Assembly (NCBI GenBank): GCA_937967455.1
Contig: CALCJK010000012.1
Coordinates: 62,001-126,000, forward strand
DNA: 64,000 nt
DNA from: an uncultured bacterium
GTDB lineage: Bacteria > Bacteroidota > Ignavibacteria > UBA10030 > BY39
Reading direction: 5' to 3'
Shown piece by piece: positions 1 to 9,342 of the stretch. The position numbers were made by a program, and so were the translations under genes. The stretch's first letter is position 1. Every line of letters begins with the position of its first letter. The notes under the pieces are model-generated. The model saw only the letters and a program-made list of their open reading frames with translations, made no database searches and was not told the DNA's origin.

Positions 1-42
1 CACATGGTGATATGTACTGAGAATTCAGTTTATGTGATTTTC

Positions 43-71
43 AGCCCCATCTTTGATGGGGCTTTTTTTTT
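43..71 (+). terminator. Rho-independent terminator of an upstream gene
   Basis: Perfect 9-bp stem AGCCCCATC / GATGGGGCT with a TTT loop, followed directly by a run of about nine T. It is a textbook intrinsic terminator on the plus strand. It closes a transcription unit whose coding part lies outside the window and insulates the sigma-factor operon starting at 125. Bases 1-42 show nothing I can assign. Confidence 0.9.
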
Positions 72-124
72 AATTAAACTTATCATAAATTGTTAATGTC
101 TAAACTTCAGAAAAGCTTATATTA

Positions 125-679
125 ATGCAAGAAAAGTCAGATTTTGAGTTAATATCGGAATTTAAAAACGGAAATCAAGAAGCTTTTAATCTGCTGGTCA
201 GAAAATACCAGAAAAAAGTATACTGGATTGCTCGGAAAATGCTTGGAAATCACGATGATGCTGATGATGTTGTGCAGGATGTTTTTGTTAAAATTTTTAA
301 AAGCTTAAAAGATTTTCGCAATGAATCCTCTTTCTATACTTGGGTGTATAGAATTACAGTTAATTTCTCAATATCTTTCTTGCGTCGTAAAAAAATGTTT
401 GATTTAATAAAATTTGATGAAGCATTTCCAGCAACTTTAAAAGTAAATACAAACGATAATCCAATATTGAGTATTGAAAATCAAGAAATGAATACAATCA
501 TAGAACAAGCAATAGCACAACTACCTAATAAACAGAAAAAAGTATTTATTCTACGGTATTATAATGAATTACCTTACGAAGAGATATCAAAAATACTAAA
601 AACGTCTGTTGGCGGTTTAAAAGCAAATTATTTCCACGCTTTGAAAAATATAAAAAAATATTTGGACAAAGAATTATGA
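125..679 (+). CDS. ECF-type RNA polymerase sigma factor (sigma-70 family)
   Basis: 184-residue sigma factor of usual ECF size that would direct core RNA polymerase to a stress regulon. Region 2 (about residues 20-90) includes the acidic DDADDVVQDVF stretch and the WVYRITVN segment. Region 4 (about 125-178) carries PNKQKKVFILRYY and a helix-turn-helix ending in KANYFHALK. The stop overlaps the next start by 4 bases (ATGA), and that next gene has an anti-sigma zinc motif, so the two are a translationally coupled sigma/anti-sigma pair. The regulon cannot be told from sequence. Family assignment is secure, subgroup is not. Confidence 0.92.
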   Translation: MQEKSDFELISEFKNGNQEAFNLLVRKYQKKVYWIARKMLGNHDDADDVVQDVFVKIFKSLKDFRNESSFYTWVYRITVNFSISFLRRKKMFDLIKFDEAFPATLKVNTNDNPILSIENQEMNTIIEQAIAQLPNKQKKVFILRYYNELPYEEISKILKTSVGGLKANYFHALKNIKKYLDKEL

Positions 680-1272
680 AATGTAATAAAAAATTTCTTC
701 TACCAGACTTTATACAGGGCAAACTATCTCAAATAGAATCAACTATTTTAAGAGAGCATATTGATAAATGTAAAATTTGTACTTATGAATATAAAAACCT
801 CAAATCAATTTTGAATAAACTTGAAAATGAAAATCAAAAGGAACCGGATGAGACCTATTGGATTAATCTATTACCAAATATTTATCAAAAAATTAGTTCT
901 AAAAAATTTAATTATTATCAAAAATATTTTCCGCAAATTGTAGGTTCTGCTGTTATCCTGATCTTTATTGCATTATTAATAGTTAAACTATTTAATTACA
1001 ATTGGTATAATGAAGAATTTCCCAAAAATGCAGAAATTCTAACTTTATTAGATAGTGTTGATCAAGATGGGATATTTTTATATAATGAAAATAACATCTC
1101 TGATAAATATGCTTATAATAATTCGGATGATTTTGTGTTAAAAAGTATTATTTTAACAAGTAATAATGTTGAAGAGTTATATAAAGAAAATATAACAATA
1201 CATGAATTGAAAGATGAAGAGCTTAATTATTTATTGTCCTATTTAAATGAAGAAAAAAAATATAAGAGGTAA
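676..1272 (+). CDS. Anti-sigma factor, zinc-finger (ZAS) transmembrane type
   Basis: 198 residues. The N-terminus has C3, then H28-x3-C32-x2-C35, the HxxxCxxC pattern of zinc-binding anti-sigma domains that clamp ECF sigma factors. One transmembrane helix follows (about 88-107, VGSAVILIFIALLIV), then a roughly 90-residue extracytoplasmic tail with no family I recognise. The 4-base overlap with the sigma gene makes the pairing strong. The topology (cytoplasmic zinc domain, one helix, outer sensor) suggests a cell-envelope signal releases the sigma factor. Whether release is by proteolysis (an RseP homologue lies at 4104-5420) is inference. Confidence 0.82.
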   Translation: MKCNKKFLLPDFIQGKLSQIESTILREHIDKCKICTYEYKNLKSILNKLENENQKEPDETYWINLLPNIYQKISSKKFNYYQKYFPQIVGSAVILIFIALLIVKLFNYNWYNEEFPKNAEILTLLDSVDQDGIFLYNENNISDKYAYNNSDDFVLKSIILTSNNVEELYKENITIHELKDEELNYLLSYLNEEKKYKR

Positions 1273-1275
1273 AAA

Positions 1276-1791
1276 ATGAAAAGAATCACTATAATAACAA
1301 TTACAATTTTTTTGTTATTAAGCCAATTAAGTAATGCTCAGATCCATGAAAGACCTTTTGGTCCTGCACCAGAAAGGATAGAAAAGTATAAAAAGCTAAG
1401 ATTAATCGAGGAATTAAATTTATCGGACGAAACAGCTATACGATTTTCTAAATTATATAATGCACATCTGGATAGTCTTAGAGAAATTCGCAGAAAGATG
1501 GATGAGTATCAAAATGATCTTGGGATATATCTTGAGAAAGGTAAGTATTATCAGGATAGAGGTAATGAATACAATAAGTATCTTAAAGATTTTAGAAAAA
1601 TTTTAAAGGATTATGAAGATTGCCAGAAGAAATTTTGGGAGACCAACAAAAATTATACGGAAAAGCTTAAACAGCTGTTAAATGAAGAACAACTTGCTAA
1701 GTATTATTTATTTGAAAAAAAGTTCAATAAGGAATTGCGTGATGCGCTGGATCAATTGCGAGAGAATATGCCTAAACGAAGGATGAGGTAA
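1276..1791 (+). CDS. Secreted Spy/CpxP-like helical periplasmic protein
   Basis: 171 residues with a clear Sec signal peptide (about 1-21, ending SNAQ). The mature part is all helical, charged and without cysteine. LNLSDETAIRFSKLY resembles the start of Spy/CpxP or periplasmic-sensor type domains, where an LT-x-x-Q-x-like helix begins a four-helix hairpin. It starts 3 bases after the anti-sigma stop, so it belongs to the sigma operon. Spy-like chaperones are typical envelope-stress partners, which fits this place. The family call rests on architecture and context, not on a diagnostic motif. Confidence 0.55.
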   Translation: MKRITIITITIFLLLSQLSNAQIHERPFGPAPERIEKYKKLRLIEELNLSDETAIRFSKLYNAHLDSLREIRRKMDEYQNDLGIYLEKGKYYQDRGNEYNKYLKDFRKILKDYEDCQKKFWETNKNYTEKLKQLLNEEQLAKYYLFEKKFNKELRDALDQLRENMPKRRMR

Positions 1792-1793
1792 TT

Positions 1794-2954
1794 GTGAAGT
1801 CTATTTATCTGGATTATGCAGCCACAACGCCGCTTGATCCTGAAGTGTTTGAAGTAATGAAGATTTATTTTTTAGATAAGTTTGGGAATGCTTCCTCAAT
1901 TCATAGATACGGACAAATAGCTAAAGCTGCATTGGAAGAAAGTAGACTAAGTATTGCCAAGTTAATAGGTGCAAAACCTGGAGAATTTTATTTTGTAAGT
2001 GGTGGTACAGAAGCTAATAATTTTGCAATTAAAGGTGCTGCTCTAAATGCTTTTCGATTGGGAAAAAACCACATTGTAACTTCAGAAATCGAACATCATG
2101 CTGTTCTCGATTGTTGTGCATACCTTGAATCAAATGGTTTTGAAGTAACTTACTTGAAGGTTGATAGTTCCGGAGTTGTAAATCCAGAATCTGTTGAAAA
2201 AGCTATAAAAAAGAATACTTGCTTAATTTCCATAATGTTAGTCAATAATGAAATCGGAACTATTAATCCTATAAAGGATATTGGCGAAATAGCAAAAAGG
2301 CATAAAATAATCTTTCATACAGATGCAGTTCAGGCATTCGGGAAAATACCAATTAATGTTGAAGAATTAAATGTTGATCTGTTAAGTATCAGTGCACATA
2401 AGATTTATGGTCCGAAAGGAATAGGTGCAATTTATATAAGAAATGGTGTAGAGTTAGAAAAAATTGTTCATGGTGGCGGACAGGAAAAAGGTAGAAGAGC
2501 TGGGACTGAAAATGTACCTTCTGCGGTTGGGTTTGCAAAAGCAGCAGAAAAAGCTATTCAGAATATGAAATTTGAAAACCAGAGATTATTAAACTTGAAA
2601 TTAAATTTTAAACAAAAAATTTGTAACTTATTTCCGTTTGTATTATTCAATGGAATCGAATCTAAAAGTGTGCCTCACATTTTGAATATTTCTTTTGATA
2701 GCTCGAAAATTAAAATTGATGGAGAAGCTTTGTTATTAAATTTAGATCTAAATGGGATTGCTGTTTCGGCTGGATCGGCATGTACTTCAGGAAGTATAAA
2801 ACCATCTCATGTTATCTTAAGTATTGGCAGGGATTTGGATACTGCAAAATCAACAATTCGTTTTTCCTTTGGTAAATTTACAGAAGCCGAGGATCTTGAT
2901 TATGTGCTTATGGTTATGAAAGAAGTTGTTGAACGTATTGGTATAGTTCTGTGA
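1794..2954 (+). CDS. Cysteine desulfurase, NifS/IscS class V aminotransferase
   Basis: 386-residue PLP enzyme that removes sulfur from cysteine as a protein persulfide, for Fe-S clusters or thio-modification. The N-terminus MKSIYLDYAATTPLDPEV is typical. SAHKIYGPKG holds the PLP lysine (K203), SEIEHHAVL and the TDAVQ motif are present, and SAGSACTSG holds the persulfide cysteine (about C330). The best start is GTG at 1794, 2 bases after the preceding stop, so it is co-transcribed with the ECF stress cluster. No IscU-type scaffold is adjacent, so nifS, iscS and tRNA-type roles cannot be told apart. Confidence 0.93.
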   Translation: MKSIYLDYAATTPLDPEVFEVMKIYFLDKFGNASSIHRYGQIAKAALEESRLSIAKLIGAKPGEFYFVSGGTEANNFAIKGAALNAFRLGKNHIVTSEIEHHAVLDCCAYLESNGFEVTYLKVDSSGVVNPESVEKAIKKNTCLISIMLVNNEIGTINPIKDIGEIAKRHKIIFHTDAVQAFGKIPINVEELNVDLLSISAHKIYGPKGIGAIYIRNGVELEKIVHGGGQEKGRRAGTENVPSAVGFAKAAEKAIQNMKFENQRLLNLKLNFKQKICNLFPFVLFNGIESKSVPHILNISFDSSKIKIDGEALLLNLDLNGIAVSAGSACTSGSIKPSHVILSIGRDLDTAKSTIRFSFGKFTEAEDLDYVLMVMKEVVERIGIVL

Positions 2955-2956
2955 AG

Positions 2957-4102
2957 TTATACTGAATAGTTTTTATTATTGAAGTATTTGTTTAAATTAA
3001 ATTCTTGTTCAATAAAAATATCTTCTTCTAAAATCTCTTTTCCATTTCCATCTACATCTCTTAAAGCAACGAAGGTACTTAAGTCACCAACTTCCATAAG
3101 AATTGGTGAATTAGTTGTGTGAGTGTTTACCTGATATGATATACCAAGGTCGGCATCGATAATAGTTCCGTTTTTATATCTAATTTTTACATTTCTAATT
3201 ATAAGATCGTATGCTTTATATGTGTTAAAGGGTAAATCTTCATAAATCCCAATATCTAAAGATTCGTAATTTTCAACTGATATATTAAAAAAAGTCATAA
3301 GTAAGCTAATGGCATTTAACTTTCTTATTAAAAATTTTTCAGGGTCATTTTTTATGTGTCCGGATTCGATTAGTATTGTACTTGTTCCCCAAGATTGCAT
3401 TTTATCTCCAAATGCTCTGGGTTCGTAGGTATCATCATAACGGGTTATTTTTCCTGGTATGTAATTATTTAAGATATTAGCTAATGAAGCTGCAATTTTT
3501 TTAGCTCGAAGTCGAACTTCATTATCACTTTGCTTTTCATTAAAAGCAGGGGCAAGTAAGGCAATGCATGTTATTTCATCTGTATAACCTACTGTGCTTA
3601 ATTCTTGATCATGTAAATTGAATCCAAATTCAGGATTGATTTCATTTTGGATATTTTTTAATACCTTTGCTTCAGGAGTAACGAGTCTTATTGCATCTCT
3701 ATTTAAATCGATGTATTGAGCTGTTAATCTTTGGTGTCGTGCTGCACCATCAGGATTTAAAATTGGTACAAAAAACAGCGAAATTTTTGAAAGCATTTTT
3801 TTAAATTCAGGTTCTTCTGAATAATTAATAAAAAAGTTAAAAATATCAGCAATAGCCATCGTAGCAGTAGATTCATCACCATGCATTTGTGACCATAAAA
3901 GAATCTTTGTTGTACCTTTTCCTGCTTTAAATAGTTTTATTGGTCTGCCTTCAAATGATTTACCAAGTTCTTTTATCTCAAATAGTTTTTCATTTTTTTT
4001 AAGTATTTTGGAAATTATCTGATAATAAGTTTCAGGTTGGAACCTTCTGGATTGGAGTTCGCTAACAAAATAATTTTCGTAATTTTCAATTAAGTTTTTC
4101 AT
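2957..4102 (-). CDS. M14-family zinc carboxypeptidase-like protein
   Basis: 381 residues, no signal peptide visible. It keeps the M14 zinc site: MHGDESTA gives the H-x-x-E pair, and FNLHDQ gives the third ligand. PILNPDGAARHQR and LNRDA match the substrate-binding region (NPDG, N-R). TILIESGH probably supplies the catalytic glutamate. A roughly 90-residue C-terminal extension has no obvious family. The substrate may be a peptide, a murein peptide or an N-acyl amino acid. It starts 1 base after the rseP stop, last gene of dxr-rseP-M14, and ends 2 bases from the convergent cysteine desulfurase. Confidence 0.8.
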   Translation of the reverse strand: MKNLIENYENYFVSELQSRRFQPETYYQIISKILKKNEKLFEIKELGKSFEGRPIKLFKAGKGTTKILLWSQMHGDESTATMAIADIFNFFINYSEEPEFKKMLSKISLFFVPILNPDGAARHQRLTAQYIDLNRDAIRLVTPEAKVLKNIQNEINPEFGFNLHDQELSTVGYTDEITCIALLAPAFNEKQSDNEVRLRAKKIAASLANILNNYIPGKITRYDDTYEPRAFGDKMQSWGTSTILIESGHIKNDPEKFLIRKLNAISLLMTFFNISVENYESLDIGIYEDLPFNTYKAYDLIIRNVKIRYKNGTIIDADLGISYQVNTHTTNSPILMEVGDLSTFVALRDVDGNGKEILEEDIFIEQEFNLNKYFNNKNYSV

Positions 4103-4103
4103 A

Positions 4104-5420
4104 TTAAAAATTCATAATGTCGTTATAAATTACATATGCCATTAAAGCTAGTAACATAAAGAAACCGACTTGCTGTATTGCAAGTTTTACTTTTACCGGG
4201 ATTTCTTTTCGTATTATGAGCTCGATAAATAAAAAGAGTATGTGTCCACCATCAAGCGCTGGAAAAGGTATAATATTAATGATTGCTAAACTAATACTGA
4301 GTAATCCCATAAATGCCAAAAAACTTATCCAACCCATTTCTGCTGATTGGGTTGCCATTTGTGCAATTTTAATTGGTCCGCCGAACGACTGTGAGAATTT
4401 CGCTTTACCAATAATTATTTGTTTGATTGAGTATGCAAATAGTTTAGTTGCACTAATAATGTTGCTAACTCCCGCAGTTAATGCTTCATAAATTGAATAA
4501 CTAACTTGTTTTTTGGGTCCTATATAAATTGTACCAAGTCCTACGCCTATTCTACCTTCATTTGTAACTATTGCTGAACCTTTTAATGTATCTTCATTTC
4601 TTTTCCAAACAATAAGAAGTTCTTTATTAGCATTTGCTTCTATTATACTTTTTACCTGTGCTGAATTGTTTACAATCTGATTATTAATTGATATTAAAAT
4701 ATCTCCAGGTTTGAGCCCGACATTTTCTGCTGGTTTTCCTGGTTCGACAGCGGTTATTAAAGTTGCGGTTCCTTCAGGAAATATACCTAAATCATCCTCA
4801 CTGAATGTTTTTATTTCTTTATAAGGAATAATTAAACTTAGTTGTTCTCCATTTCTATCAATATTGATTTCTATATCAGTACCTACTTTTTCGAGAAAAA
4901 TCTGTGAGTTGATTTCGTCCCAATGATTAATATTTTTTTTGCCGACTGTAACAATTTTATCTCCCTTTTTTATGCCGATTTTACTTGCAATACTGTTTTC
5001 AGCAACAAAACCTACAATGTTGGTTTCTTTTAAGAATTTTCCTTGAGAAAAATTTATTCCCCAGAAGATAATAATTGCCAATAGGACATTCATTAAAACA
5101 CCTGCAATCATAACGAAAAACTTTGATATGAATGGTTTTGAACGAAACTCCCAGGGTTCAGGTGGTTTTTTAAGAAAATCTGTATCCATACTTTCATCAA
5201 TCATACCGGCGATTTTTACATAACCACCAATAGGAATCCAGGATATACAGTAATCTGTGTCGCCGATTTTTTTACCAAAAGCTCTAGGTGGGAATCCAAT
5301 AGAAAATCTATCCACTCTCATTCCAGTTAATTTAGCAGCTAAAAAGTGGCCGAGCTCATGAACTAAGACAAGAATGCCAATTGTGATTAAGAAATAAAAT
5401 ATAGTTAATAAAATGCTCAT
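4104..5420 (-). CDS. rseP: Site-2 zinc metalloprotease RseP (M50), PDZ-containing
   Basis: 438-residue intramembrane protease. HELGH at residues 21-25 within the first helix supplies two zinc ligands and the catalytic glutamate; PFPALDGGH near the C-terminus supplies the third ligand (LDG motif). Two PDZ-like segments lie between (around IASKIGIKKGDKIV and PAENVGLKPGDILI). RseP cleaves transmembrane anti-sigma factors and remnant signal peptides. The order dxr-rseP is conserved widely. The anti-sigma factor at 676-1272 is a plausible local substrate, which is inference. Confidence 0.95.
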   Translation of the reverse strand: MSILLTIFYFLITIGILVLVHELGHFLAAKLTGMRVDRFSIGFPPRAFGKKIGDTDYCISWIPIGGYVKIAGMIDESMDTDFLKKPPEPWEFRSKPFISKFFVMIAGVLMNVLLAIIIFWGINFSQGKFLKETNIVGFVAENSIASKIGIKKGDKIVTVGKKNINHWDEINSQIFLEKVGTDIEINIDRNGEQLSLIIPYKEIKTFSEDDLGIFPEGTATLITAVEPGKPAENVGLKPGDILISINNQIVNNSAQVKSIIEANANKELLIVWKRNEDTLKGSAIVTNEGRIGVGLGTIYIGPKKQVSYSIYEALTAGVSNIISATKLFAYSIKQIIIGKAKFSQSFGGPIKIAQMATQSAEMGWISFLAFMGLLSISLAIINIIPFPALDGGHILFLFIELIIRKEIPVKVKLAIQQVGFFMLLALMAYVIYNDIMNF

Positions 5421-5424
5421 TTGT

Positions 5425-6594
5425 TTACCTGATTAAGTTATTAATGTTTGAAAGAACAAAATTTCTTGTTTCTGAATCAGCTTTTATTATTTCTTCTAAT
5501 GATGGGTTTTCAACAATTTTCACTGATTCCATAGCTTTTTGAATAATCTTGGGTATTTTATCAAAAGTAATTTTTTGTGTAAGGAAAAGTTCTACTGCAA
5601 TTTCGTTGGCTGCATTCATTATGGCTGGAGAAGTTCCACCATTTATTAATGCTTTATATGCAAGCGATAAACATTCGAATTTTTGAATATCAGGTTCAAA
5701 GAAAGTGATTTGCTTTAAATCATTAAAATTCAAACGAGTCGATCTCAAAGGGAATCTTTCTGGATATGAGAGAGCATATTGAATTGGAATTTTCATATCT
5801 GGGTATCCAAGTTGGGCTTTTATTGAACCGTCTACAAATTCCACCATTGAATGTATAATTGATTGCGGGTGAATGATTACTTCAATTTTTTCAATTGGTA
5901 GATTGAAAAGATAGTGTGCTTCTATTATTTCAAGTCCTTTATTCATCAAAGTTGCAGAGTCTATTGTAATTTTACTTCCCATTTTCCAATTTGGATGTTC
6001 AAGAGCTTGAGATATTGTTACAGAAGCGAATTTATTTTTATCCATTTGCCAGAATGGGCCACCCGAAGCTGTTAAAATTAATCTTGAAACATTATTTATG
6101 TCTTCACCTACGAGGCACTGAAAAATTGCACTATGTTCACTGTCGATAGGAATTATTTTCGTATTTGAATGAGCTAGCATTTTTGTTATTATATTTCCTG
6201 CAACTACAAGTGTTTCTTTATTTGCAAGTGCTATTCTTTTGTTCGATTCAATAGCTTTAATTGTTGGAACTAAACCCACGAATCCTACAAGGGAGTTTAT
6301 CACGATGTCAACTTCTGGGCTGGAAGCTATAGTATTTAAACCTTCCTCACCAATAAAAATTTTTACAGTATCACCAAAAATCTTATAAATAACATCGGCT
6401 GAGGTTTGATCCATTACAGCTACTCCAGTGGGTTGAAATTTTCTTATTTGTTCTACAAGCTTTGGGATACCTTTATTTGCAGAAAGATATGCAATACGAT
6501 ATTTATCAGGGAAGTTGGAGATAACTTCAAGGCTATTTATACCAATTGAGCCTGTAGAACCTAATATCGCTATATTTTTCTGTGTATTTTTCAT
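5425..6594 (-). CDS. dxr: 1-deoxy-D-xylulose 5-phosphate reductoisomerase
   Basis: NADPH-dependent second step of the MEP isoprenoid pathway, about 389 residues. ILGSTGSIG is the nucleotide-binding loop, IDSEHSAIFQ and TASGGPFW bind metal and substrate, and MNKGLE is diagnostic. I place the start at the ATG at 6594. A longer in-frame reading to a TTG at 6618 would begin inside the terminator hairpin 6603-6632, so it is unlikely. The gene ends 4 bases before rseP, with which it forms an operon. Confidence 0.96.
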   Translation of the reverse strand: MKNTQKNIAILGSTGSIGINSLEVISNFPDKYRIAYLSANKGIPKLVEQIRKFQPTGVAVMDQTSADVIYKIFGDTVKIFIGEEGLNTIASSPEVDIVINSLVGFVGLVPTIKAIESNKRIALANKETLVVAGNIITKMLAHSNTKIIPIDSEHSAIFQCLVGEDINNVSRLILTASGGPFWQMDKNKFASVTISQALEHPNWKMGSKITIDSATLMNKGLEIIEAHYLFNLPIEKIEVIIHPQSIIHSMVEFVDGSIKAQLGYPDMKIPIQYALSYPERFPLRSTRLNFNDLKQITFFEPDIQKFECLSLAYKALINGGTSPAIMNAANEIAVELFLTQKITFDKIPKIIQKAMESVKIVENPSLEEIIKADSETRNFVLSNINNLIR

Positions 6595-6602
6595 TAAAAA
6601 TA

Positions 6603-6632
6603 TAGCCCCGAAAAGCAATTTAGCCGGGGCTA
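6603..6632 (-). terminator. Intrinsic terminator between add and dxr
   Basis: 8-bp perfect stem TAGCCCCG / CGGGGCTA around a 14-base loop. Read on the minus strand the hairpin is followed by TATATTTTTAATG, a T-rich tail. It sits 39 bases past the adenosine deaminase stop and just before the dxr start, so it separates hutH-add from dxr-rseP-M14. Confidence 0.75.
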
Positions 6633-6671
6633 AAATAAATTAAGAAATTATGGGGTTAAAACCAAAATTTT

Positions 6672-7769
6672 TTACCTCTTTTTTAATTTTAAAGCATTCC
6701 TCAATTTTTTAAAACCCGGTTTAATTTTGTTGTATATCAAATCAATTCTTTGTTTATAAGGAATAAATGCGCTTTTCATTGCATTGATGGAAAGTTTTTC
6801 AAGATCATCAAAGTTTAAATTAAAAGTTTCGTAAGCAATCTTGTATTCTTTGGTCATTGTTGTGTCACTCATTAATCTGTCGTCAGTATTTAATGTTACT
6901 CTGAATCTATATTTATAATAAAGTCCGAATGGATGTTCTTCGAGACTTTTCACAGCACCGGTGTCAACATTACTTGTTAGACAGATTTCAAGAGGAATTC
7001 TTTTATCAAGTATATATTGTGCAAGATAACCCATTTTAACAATTTTGTTTGGTTCATGTTCATCGACTGCAATATCTTCAATCAAACGAGTTGCATGACC
7101 GATTCGATCTGCACCACACCATTGGATAGCTTGCCAGATAGATTCTTTCCCAAAAGCTTCACCAGCATGGATAGTAATATGAAAATTTTCTCTTTTTATA
7201 TAATTAAATGCTTCTAAATGTTTTTTTGGTGGGAAACCACCTTCTTCACCAGCAAGATCAAATCCAACTACACCTCTTTCTCTGAAGTCTATTGCAAGCT
7301 CTGCCATTTCTTGTGAGAGTTTCATATTTCGCATTGCTGAGATAATTAATCCATATTCAACTCCAAATTCTCGCTTTCCTTTTTCGAGTCCTTTTAACAC
7401 AGCATTTACAACCTCTTCCCAGTGTAATCCGTTCTTTGTGTGAAAGACAGGTGCAAAGCGTGTTTCTACATAAACAACGCCATCATTAAACATATCTTCA
7501 ATCATTTCGTATGCGACTCTTTCGAGTGCTTCCTCACTTTGCATTATTGCAGTTGTGTGTTCAAATCCTTCTAGGTAAAGTGGAAGGCTACCTCTTCTAG
7601 CTCCTCGATGGAACCATTCAGCAAGTTCACCAGGATCTAAAGTGGGAAGCTTTGTATATTTTTGATCTTTTGCTAACTCAATAATAGTTGATGGTCTCAA
7701 ACCTCCGTCCAGATGGTCGTGCAAAACAACTTTGGGCATAGCTCTAATTATTTTTTCTGTAAGTTTCAT
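6672..7769 (-). CDS. add: Adenosine deaminase
   Basis: 365-residue zinc amidohydrolase converting adenosine to inosine. HDHLDGG supplies the first two zinc histidines, HAGEAFG holds the third ligand histidine and catalytic glutamate, IGHATRL the catalytic histidine, and LNTDDRLMS the zinc/catalytic aspartates. LTSNVDTGAV matches the family's SN-x-T region. Length fits the adenosine branch, but adenine deaminase-like members cannot be excluded without phylogeny. It starts 13 bases after hutH stops, so the two are probably co-transcribed. Confidence 0.9.
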   Translation of the reverse strand: MKLTEKIIRAMPKVVLHDHLDGGLRPSTIIELAKDQKYTKLPTLDPGELAEWFHRGARRGSLPLYLEGFEHTTAIMQSEEALERVAYEMIEDMFNDGVVYVETRFAPVFHTKNGLHWEEVVNAVLKGLEKGKREFGVEYGLIISAMRNMKLSQEMAELAIDFRERGVVGFDLAGEEGGFPPKKHLEAFNYIKRENFHITIHAGEAFGKESIWQAIQWCGADRIGHATRLIEDIAVDEHEPNKIVKMGYLAQYILDKRIPLEICLTSNVDTGAVKSLEEHPFGLYYKYRFRVTLNTDDRLMSDTTMTKEYKIAYETFNLNFDDLEKLSINAMKSAFIPYKQRIDLIYNKIKPGFKKLRNALKLKKR

Positions 7770-7782
7770 AGAAATTTTATCT

Positions 7783-9342
7783 TTATTTTAATTTTCCTAT
7801 TGCGTTTTCTGTTGCTTTAAGAACAGAACCATCTACAACCAAGTTCAATGCTTTTTCAATATCTTCGTAAAGAATCCTATCGTCGTAGATATGGTGGAAA
7901 TGTTTTCTTAAGAATTTATAAGCAGCATTAGTACCTTTACCTGGTTTCATTACTTTTTTTGTTTTTATATCTAAACAGGAAAAATCTAAAGCTTGGGCTG
8001 CTGTTAAAAGTTCAATTGCAATTACGGTTTGTACATTCTTTAATATTTGCCAGCACTTTTGTGCACTTATTGAACCCATGCTGTTATGATCTTCTTGATT
8101 TGCAGAAGTTGGAATTGAGTCGACTGAAGCTGGATGTGTTAAAACTTTGTTTTCTGAAACGAGTGCTGCGGCTGTGTATTGTGCAATCATTAATCCTGAA
8201 TTTAAACCACCTCGAGTTGTCAAAAATCTTGGTAAACCACTTAAGGAACCGTTCAACATGCGCTCTATTCTTCTTTCGGCAATATTAGAAAGCTCAGATA
8301 ATGCTATTGCAAGGAAATCTAGAGCGAGTGCAATTGGTTGACCATGAAAATTTCCACCTTCAAGATGAACCTTTTCCTTTGCAAAAATAATTGGATTATC
8401 TGTCACTGAATTAATTTCCGTCTGAATTATATCATAAGCATAGTGTACTGCATCTCGAGTTGCACCATGAACTTGTGGAATGCATCTTAAAGAATATGCA
8501 TCCTGTACCCGTGGATCGTTGAACCTATGAGATTCTCTTATTTCACTGCCTGATATTAACTTTCTCAAATTTTCAGCACATTCAATCTGTCCTTTATGTG
8601 GTCTCAATTTATGTATTCTTGCATCAAATGCTGTATCTGTTCCTTTTAATGCCTCAAATGTCATTGCTGCCGAAATATCTGCAATCTTACAAAGTCGAAT
8701 GGCTTCATGAACTATTAAAGCAGCGTACGCAGTCATCATCTGAGTACCATTAATTAATGCAAGCCCTTCCTTTGCTTTTAATTTTAGTGGTTTTAAATTC
8801 AGTTTCTTTAACGCTAATGAAGCATCCATTAAAACATCCTGATATAGTACTTTTCCTTTTCCTAAAAAAGAAAGTGTCATATGTGATAATGGAATTAAAT
8901 CGCCGCTTGAACCAACTGATCCTTTGGATGGAATAATAGGTGTAATTCCTGAGTTGAAGAAGTTTTTAATAAATTCAAGAGTTTCGTATCTGATTCCAGA
9001 GTAACCTTTTGCTAAAGCATTCAGACGTAATATTATCATGGCTCGAGTCACATCAAGTGGAAGAGGATCTCCAACACCTGAAGAGTGACTTAGAATTAAA
9101 TTTTCCTGAAGTTTTTCAATATCGGTTAAACTGATTTTAATATTACTAAACTCCCCAAAACCTGTTGTTATGCCGTATATTACATCTCCGTTTTTAATCC
9201 ACTCATCTACTGTATGCCTGGAGGATTTAATAGATTTTATTGCAGATTTTGTAAAATCTATTTGAATTTTGTTATAAGATTTTACAGTTTGATAAAGCTC
9301 CTCGATTCTTAGGCTATTACCATCTAATTGTAATTTTTCCAT
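7783..9342 (-). CDS. hutH: Histidine ammonia-lyase
   Basis: About 519 residues from the ATG at 9342; a longer reading from 9399 adds a basic, lineage-poor extension and is rejected. It converts histidine to urocanate. YGITTGFGEFS, LSHSSGVGDPL (the SH pair selects histidine rather than tyrosine) and NQEDHNSMG (HAL-type glutamate) support HAL over PAL/TAL. The MIO cofactor triad, usually Ala-Ser-Gly, reads Ser-Ser-Gly in GSVGSSGDLIPLSH; the central serine is kept, so cofactor formation is possible. hutU is far away at 53265; hutI and hutG are not in the window. Confidence 0.93.
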   Translation of the reverse strand: MEKLQLDGNSLRIEELYQTVKSYNKIQIDFTKSAIKSIKSSRHTVDEWIKNGDVIYGITTGFGEFSNIKISLTDIEKLQENLILSHSSGVGDPLPLDVTRAMIILRLNALAKGYSGIRYETLEFIKNFFNSGITPIIPSKGSVGSSGDLIPLSHMTLSFLGKGKVLYQDVLMDASLALKKLNLKPLKLKAKEGLALINGTQMMTAYAALIVHEAIRLCKIADISAAMTFEALKGTDTAFDARIHKLRPHKGQIECAENLRKLISGSEIRESHRFNDPRVQDAYSLRCIPQVHGATRDAVHYAYDIIQTEINSVTDNPIIFAKEKVHLEGGNFHGQPIALALDFLAIALSELSNIAERRIERMLNGSLSGLPRFLTTRGGLNSGLMIAQYTAAALVSENKVLTHPASVDSIPTSANQEDHNSMGSISAQKCWQILKNVQTVIAIELLTAAQALDFSCLDIKTKKVMKPGKGTNAAYKFLRKHFHHIYDDRILYEDIEKALNLVVDGSVLKATENAIGKLK

